From Streptomyces sp. A012304 (lineage in GTDB: Bacteria > Actinomycetota > Actinomycetes > Streptomycetales > Streptomycetaceae): DNA of 64,000 bases. Of the stretch, positions 60,953 through 64,000 are shown one piece after another. Under the pieces are notes generated by a model that was not told the DNA's origin, ran no database searches, and worked only from the letters and a program-made list of their open reading frames with translations. Position 1 is the first letter of the stretch, and the number at the start of each line of letters is the position of its first letter. Both the position numbers and the translations under genes were made by a program. The stretch covers positions 56,250 to 120,249 of the forward strand of contig NZ_BQUN01000112.1 of the NCBI RefSeq assembly GCF_026008495.1, in the 5' to 3' direction.

Positions 60953-62263
60953 ATGCACTCTTCCTCCCTCGGCCGGCCCATGCCCGCTGCCAGCCGCCGC
61001 ACCGTCCTGCGCGGTATCGGTGGGGCAGCCGTCCTCGGTGCCGGAATCCCGCTGCTGAGCGCCTGCGGCGGCAGCGGCACGGCATCCGACCCGAAGACCG
61101 TCAGCCTCGGGTCGAACGCGTCGGACGCGGTGCCGAAGAAGGCGTTCGCCGAGATCTACGCGGCGTTCACGAAGCAGTCCGGGATCACGGTCGACGTGAA
61201 CACCAAGGACCACAACACGTTCCAGGAGCAGATCAACTCCTATCTCCAGGGCACCCCGGACGACGTGTTCAACTGGTTCGCTGGCTACCGCATGCAGTTC
61301 TTCGCGGCCAAGGGCCTGGCCTCCCCGATCGACGACGTGTGGCAGAAGATCGGCGGCAACTTCCCCGAGGCGATGAAGGCGCTCAGCAAGGGCGAGGACG
61401 GCAAGTACTACTTCGTGCCGATCTCCACGTCCCTCTGGGGCGTCTTCTACCGCAAGAGCGTCTTCCAGCAGTACGGCTACGAGGTCCCCACCACGTGGGA
61501 CCAACTCGTCGCCCTGTGCAAGCAGATGAAGAAGGACGGCCTGGTCCCGTTCGCCTTCGGCGACAAGGACGCCTGGCCCGCTCTCGGCACCTTCGACCAG
61601 ATCAACTTCCGCACCAACGGCTACGACTTCCACGTCGAGCTGATGGCCGGCAAGGCGTCCTGGACGGATGCCAAGGTCCGCACCGCCTTCGACCACTGGG
61701 CCGAGATCCTCCCCTACCACCAGGAGGGCGCGGTCGGCCGCACCTGGCAGGACGCGGCCCAGACGCTGATCTCGAAGAAGGCGGGCATGTACCTGTTCGG
61801 CAGCTTCGTGGCGCAGCAGTTCACGAACAAGGCCGACCTGGACGACCTCGACTTCTTCCCCTTCCCGGAGATCAACTCCGCGCACGGGCAGGACACCGTC
61901 GAGGCCCCGACCGACGGTTTCATGCTCTCCAAGGCTCCGAAGAACAAGGCCGGCGCGCTCAAGCTCCTGGAGTTCCTGGGCACCCCGGAGGCCGAGGAGA
62001 TCTACCTGAAGTCCGACCCGAGCCTGGTCGCGGCGTCCAACAAGGCCGACACCTCCTCGTACACCGCGCTCCAGAAGAAGGCGTACGCGACCATCGCCGG
62101 CGCCAAGCACCTCACCCAGTTCATGGACCGCGACAGCCGCCCGGACTTCACCTCCACGGTGATGCAGCCCGCCCTGCAGAAGTTCATCCGTGACCCCAAG
62201 GGCGTCGACAGCCTGCTGGCGTCGATCGAGCGCCAGAAGAAGACGATCTTCGCGTCCGCATGA
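60953..62263 (+). CDS. Sugar ABC transporter substrate-binding lipoprotein
   Basis: 436 residues; AGGAG lies 5 bases before the ATG. Twin-arginine signal SRRTVLRGIGGAAVLG with lipobox LLSAC (Cys at about 40), so a Tat-exported lipoprotein. The mature part is a type 1 extracellular solute-binding protein (KQSGITVDVNT, FVPISTSLWGVFYRKSVF, GKAGMYLFGSFVAQQF region). Captures an oligosaccharide for the two permeases that follow; start/stop overlap with the first permease (ATGA). No ATPase gene in view; a shared MsiK-like ATPase is usual in Streptomyces. Confidence 0.93.
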   Translation: MHSSSLGRPMPAASRRTVLRGIGGAAVLGAGIPLLSACGGSGTASDPKTVSLGSNASDAVPKKAFAEIYAAFTKQSGITVDVNTKDHNTFQEQINSYLQGTPDDVFNWFAGYRMQFFAAKGLASPIDDVWQKIGGNFPEAMKALSKGEDGKYYFVPISTSLWGVFYRKSVFQQYGYEVPTTWDQLVALCKQMKKDGLVPFAFGDKDAWPALGTFDQINFRTNGYDFHVELMAGKASWTDAKVRTAFDHWAEILPYHQEGAVGRTWQDAAQTLISKKAGMYLFGSFVAQQFTNKADLDDLDFFPFPEINSAHGQDTVEAPTDGFMLSKAPKNKAGALKLLEFLGTPEAEEIYLKSDPSLVAASNKADTSSYTALQKKAYATIAGAKHLTQFMDRDSRPDFTSTVMQPALQKFIRDPKGVDSLLASIERQKKTIFASA

Positions 62264-63282
62264 CCGTCACAGCGAAGACCGGTACCGGGACCGGCACCAC
62301 CAGCACCCCGGGGACGGCCGCGGCGCCGCCCCCGGGCCACCCGGACAACGTGACTACCGATCAGGCCAAGCGGCTGCGGGCGCCCTTGGGCCATCGACGG
62401 CTGCTCACCCGACGGGACCGCCTCACGCTCGGCCTGATGGCCGGGCTGCCGACGATCCTGCACGTCCTGCTCGTCTGGCTCACGGCCCTCGCCTCGATCG
62501 CGTTGGCCTTCACCACCTGGGACGGCATCGGCTTCGACTCCATCACCTGGGTCGGCCTGGACAACTTCAAGGAGCTGTTCACCAACAACCCGCAGTTCTG
62601 GCCGGCCGTCCAGCACAACGTCGTCTGGTTCGTCGTCCTGATCCTGATCCCGACGCCGCTCGGCCTGTTCCTCGCCGTGCAGCTCGACAAGAAGATCCGC
62701 TTCAGCCGCGTCTACCAGACCGCGTTCTTCCTCCCGGTCGTCGTGTCGATGGCCGTCATCGGCTTCGTCTGGCAGCTCGTCTACAACCCCGACACCGGCC
62801 TGATCAACAGCCTCATCGGCGCGAACGAGCCCGGCCACTACATCGACTGGATCGGTGACCCGGACCTCAACCTGTGGTCGGTACTCATCGCCGCGTCCTG
62901 GCGTCACACCGGCTACATGATGATCCTGTACCTGGCAGGTCTGAAGGGCGTCGACCCGGCCCTGCGGGAGGCGTCCTCGCTGGACGGCGCCAACGAGTGG
63001 CAGACGTTCAGGAACGTCATCTTCCCCACCCTGCGCCCGACCAACACCGTCGTCCTGGTCGTGACGATCATCGAGGCCCTGCGCGCCTTCGACCTGGTCT
63101 TCGTCTTCAACAAGGGCGCCGAGGGCACCGAGCTGCTGTCGATCCTGGTCACCAACAACATCATCGGCGAGTCCAGCCGGGTCGGATACGGCTCGGCGAT
63201 CGCGGTGGTCCTGCTGGTGATCTCGCTCGCCGTGATCATCCCGTACCTGGTCGCGACCTTCCGGAAGGAGCGGCGCGCATGA
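62260..63282 (+). CDS. Sugar ABC transporter permease, MalF/LacF type
   Basis: 340 residues with a Pro/Thr-rich cytoplasmic N-terminus (about 1-55) and six membrane segments. The EAA loop is EASSLDGANEWQTFRNVIFP near residue 240, which contacts the ATPase. Overlaps both neighbours by ATGA, so it is translated in step with the binding protein and second permease. Likely induced by the sugar sensed by the divergent LacI. Confidence 0.95.
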   Translation: MTVTAKTGTGTGTTSTPGTAAAPPPGHPDNVTTDQAKRLRAPLGHRRLLTRRDRLTLGLMAGLPTILHVLLVWLTALASIALAFTTWDGIGFDSITWVGLDNFKELFTNNPQFWPAVQHNVVWFVVLILIPTPLGLFLAVQLDKKIRFSRVYQTAFFLPVVVSMAVIGFVWQLVYNPDTGLINSLIGANEPGHYIDWIGDPDLNLWSVLIAASWRHTGYMMILYLAGLKGVDPALREASSLDGANEWQTFRNVIFPTLRPTNTVVLVVTIIEALRAFDLVFVFNKGAEGTELLSILVTNNIIGESSRVGYGSAIAVVLLVISLAVIIPYLVATFRKERRA

Positions 63283-64000
63283 GCACCGTGAGCGCGCTCG
63301 GAAAACAGCGCACCCCCGTCCGCCCCGCCCGGATCCTGCTGCACGTCTTCCTCGCCGGTGCCGCGCTGGCCTGGCTCGCGCCCCTGCTGTGGGCGATGTA
63401 CGCGGCGATGCGCCCCTATGCCGAGACCAGCACCAAGGGCTACGTCTCCTGGCCCGACAAACTGAGCCTCGACAACTTCACCGACGCCTTCCAGCAGTCG
63501 GACATGCTGCACTACTTCGGGAACACCCTGCTGGTGGCGATCCCTGCGGTGCTGCTGACGCTGTTCCTGTCGTCGATGGTGGCCTTCTACGTCAGCCGCT
63601 TCGACTTCCGGGTGAACCTCTTCCTGCTCCTGGTGTTCACGGCCGGCAACCTGCTCCCGCAGCAGGTCATCATCACTCCGCTGTACCGGCTGTACCTGCT
63701 CATCGACCTGCCCGGCATCACCATGAGCGGCAAACTGTACGACTCGGCGCTGGGCCTGGTGCTGATCCATGTGGCGTTCCAGTCCGGGTTCTGCGCCTTC
63801 GTGCTGGCCAACTACATGCGCTCGCTGCCGCACGAGCTGACCGAGGCCGCGCTCGTCGACGGCGCCTCGGTGTGGCGCCTGTACTGGCAGATCGTGCTGC
63901 CCCTGTGCAAGCCGGCGATGGCCGCGCTCGCCACGTTGCTGTCCATCTGGATCTACAACGACTTCTTCTGGGCCATCGTGCTGATCTCCACCGGCGAGAA
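63279..64000 (+). CDS. Sugar ABC transporter permease, MalG/LacG type (partial, runs off the window)
   Basis: The first 240 codons are present; the frame is open at the end of the window. Starts MSTVSALGKQRTPVRPARIL at an ATG overlapping the previous stop. Membrane segments include VFLAGAALAWLAPLLWAMYA and LVFTAGNLLPQQVIITPLY; the EAA loop is EAALVDGASVWRLYWQIVLP. Partner of the permease at 62260. The last 40-60 residues are expected beyond 64000. Confidence 0.93.
   Translation, partial: MSTVSALGKQRTPVRPARILLHVFLAGAALAWLAPLLWAMYAAMRPYAETSTKGYVSWPDKLSLDNFTDAFQQSDMLHYFGNTLLVAIPAVLLTLFLSSMVAFYVSRFDFRVNLFLLLVFTAGNLLPQQVIITPLYRLYLLIDLPGITMSGKLYDSALGLVLIHVAFQSGFCAFVLANYMRSLPHELTEAALVDGASVWRLYWQIVLPLCKPAMAALATLLSIWIYNDFFWAIVLISTGE

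Noticed and set aside
1..64000. tRNA, rRNA, CRISPR array, riboswitch, replication origin or phage attachment site
   Set aside because: No cloverleaf-like, repeat-spacer or conserved aptamer pattern was recognised by eye; a covariance-model scan would be needed to exclude small RNAs.

Overview
The window looks like a high-GC actinomycete chromosome, most probably Streptomyces. It has strong G/C third-position bias, GTG starts, many 4-base stop/start overlaps (ATGA or GTGA), and numerous IclR, GntR, TetR, AraC and LacI regulators beside catabolic operons, with two-component systems and a Tat-type lipoprotein. No rRNA, tRNA, CRISPR array or intact insertion sequence was seen.

Layout. (1) 0.1-12.5 kb: aromatic acid degradation. 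A seven-gene minus-strand operon (FAH-family hydrolase, MhpA-like hydroxylase, CoA-transferase A and B, SCP2-type thiolase, homogentisate dioxygenase, alpha/beta hydrolase) runs from a palindromic site it shares with a divergent, probably leaderless IclR gene. The steps fit homogentisate to acetyl-CoA. An ACAD-fold oxygenase, a GntR regulator and an acyl-CoA dehydrogenase flank it. (2) 12.5-26.2 kb: a second CoA-linked catabolic region with an amidohydrolase, IclR, two intact DUF3500 proteins and a third as a remnant, a CaiB-type CoA-transferase, two FAH-family hydrolases, two enoyl-CoA hydratase-family proteins, an SDR and a GntR. Three promoters here carry the same operator, GGTCC-N7-GGACC. 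(3) 26.4-33 kb: decayed AraC and maleylacetate reductase genes, an ABC exporter plus two-component operon, a broken response regulator and a DUF1269-like protein. (4) 33-37.6 kb: a TetR-controlled set of MFS exporter, FAD monooxygenase and AttH/CrtC-like lipocalin. (5) 37.8-42.8 kb: a GntR-controlled MHS transporter, split transketolase and SDR. (6) 43-45 kb: two paralogous TetR repressors and a shortened DUF1269-like paralogue, under a promoter/operator that also precedes the 32.2 kb gene. (7) 45-48.4 kb: a strongly decayed biotin-carboxylase operon. (8) 48.5-51.4 kb: AraC, a dihydroxyacetophenone dioxygenase-like cupin and a hypothetical protein. (9) 51.7-57 kb: a MacB-type ABC transporter and an orphan sensor kinase. 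(10) 57-64 kb: a secreted BNR/ricin glycosidase, a LacI repressor and a sugar ABC importer cut by the window end.

Two themes run through the region. Several small regulons are visible from repeated operators that tie scattered genes together. Gene decay is also dense: at least nine gene fragments, several with single-base frameshifts and clean fusion junctions, which fits an unstable accessory chromosome arm. The least explained component is the DUF3500 family and the pathway around it.
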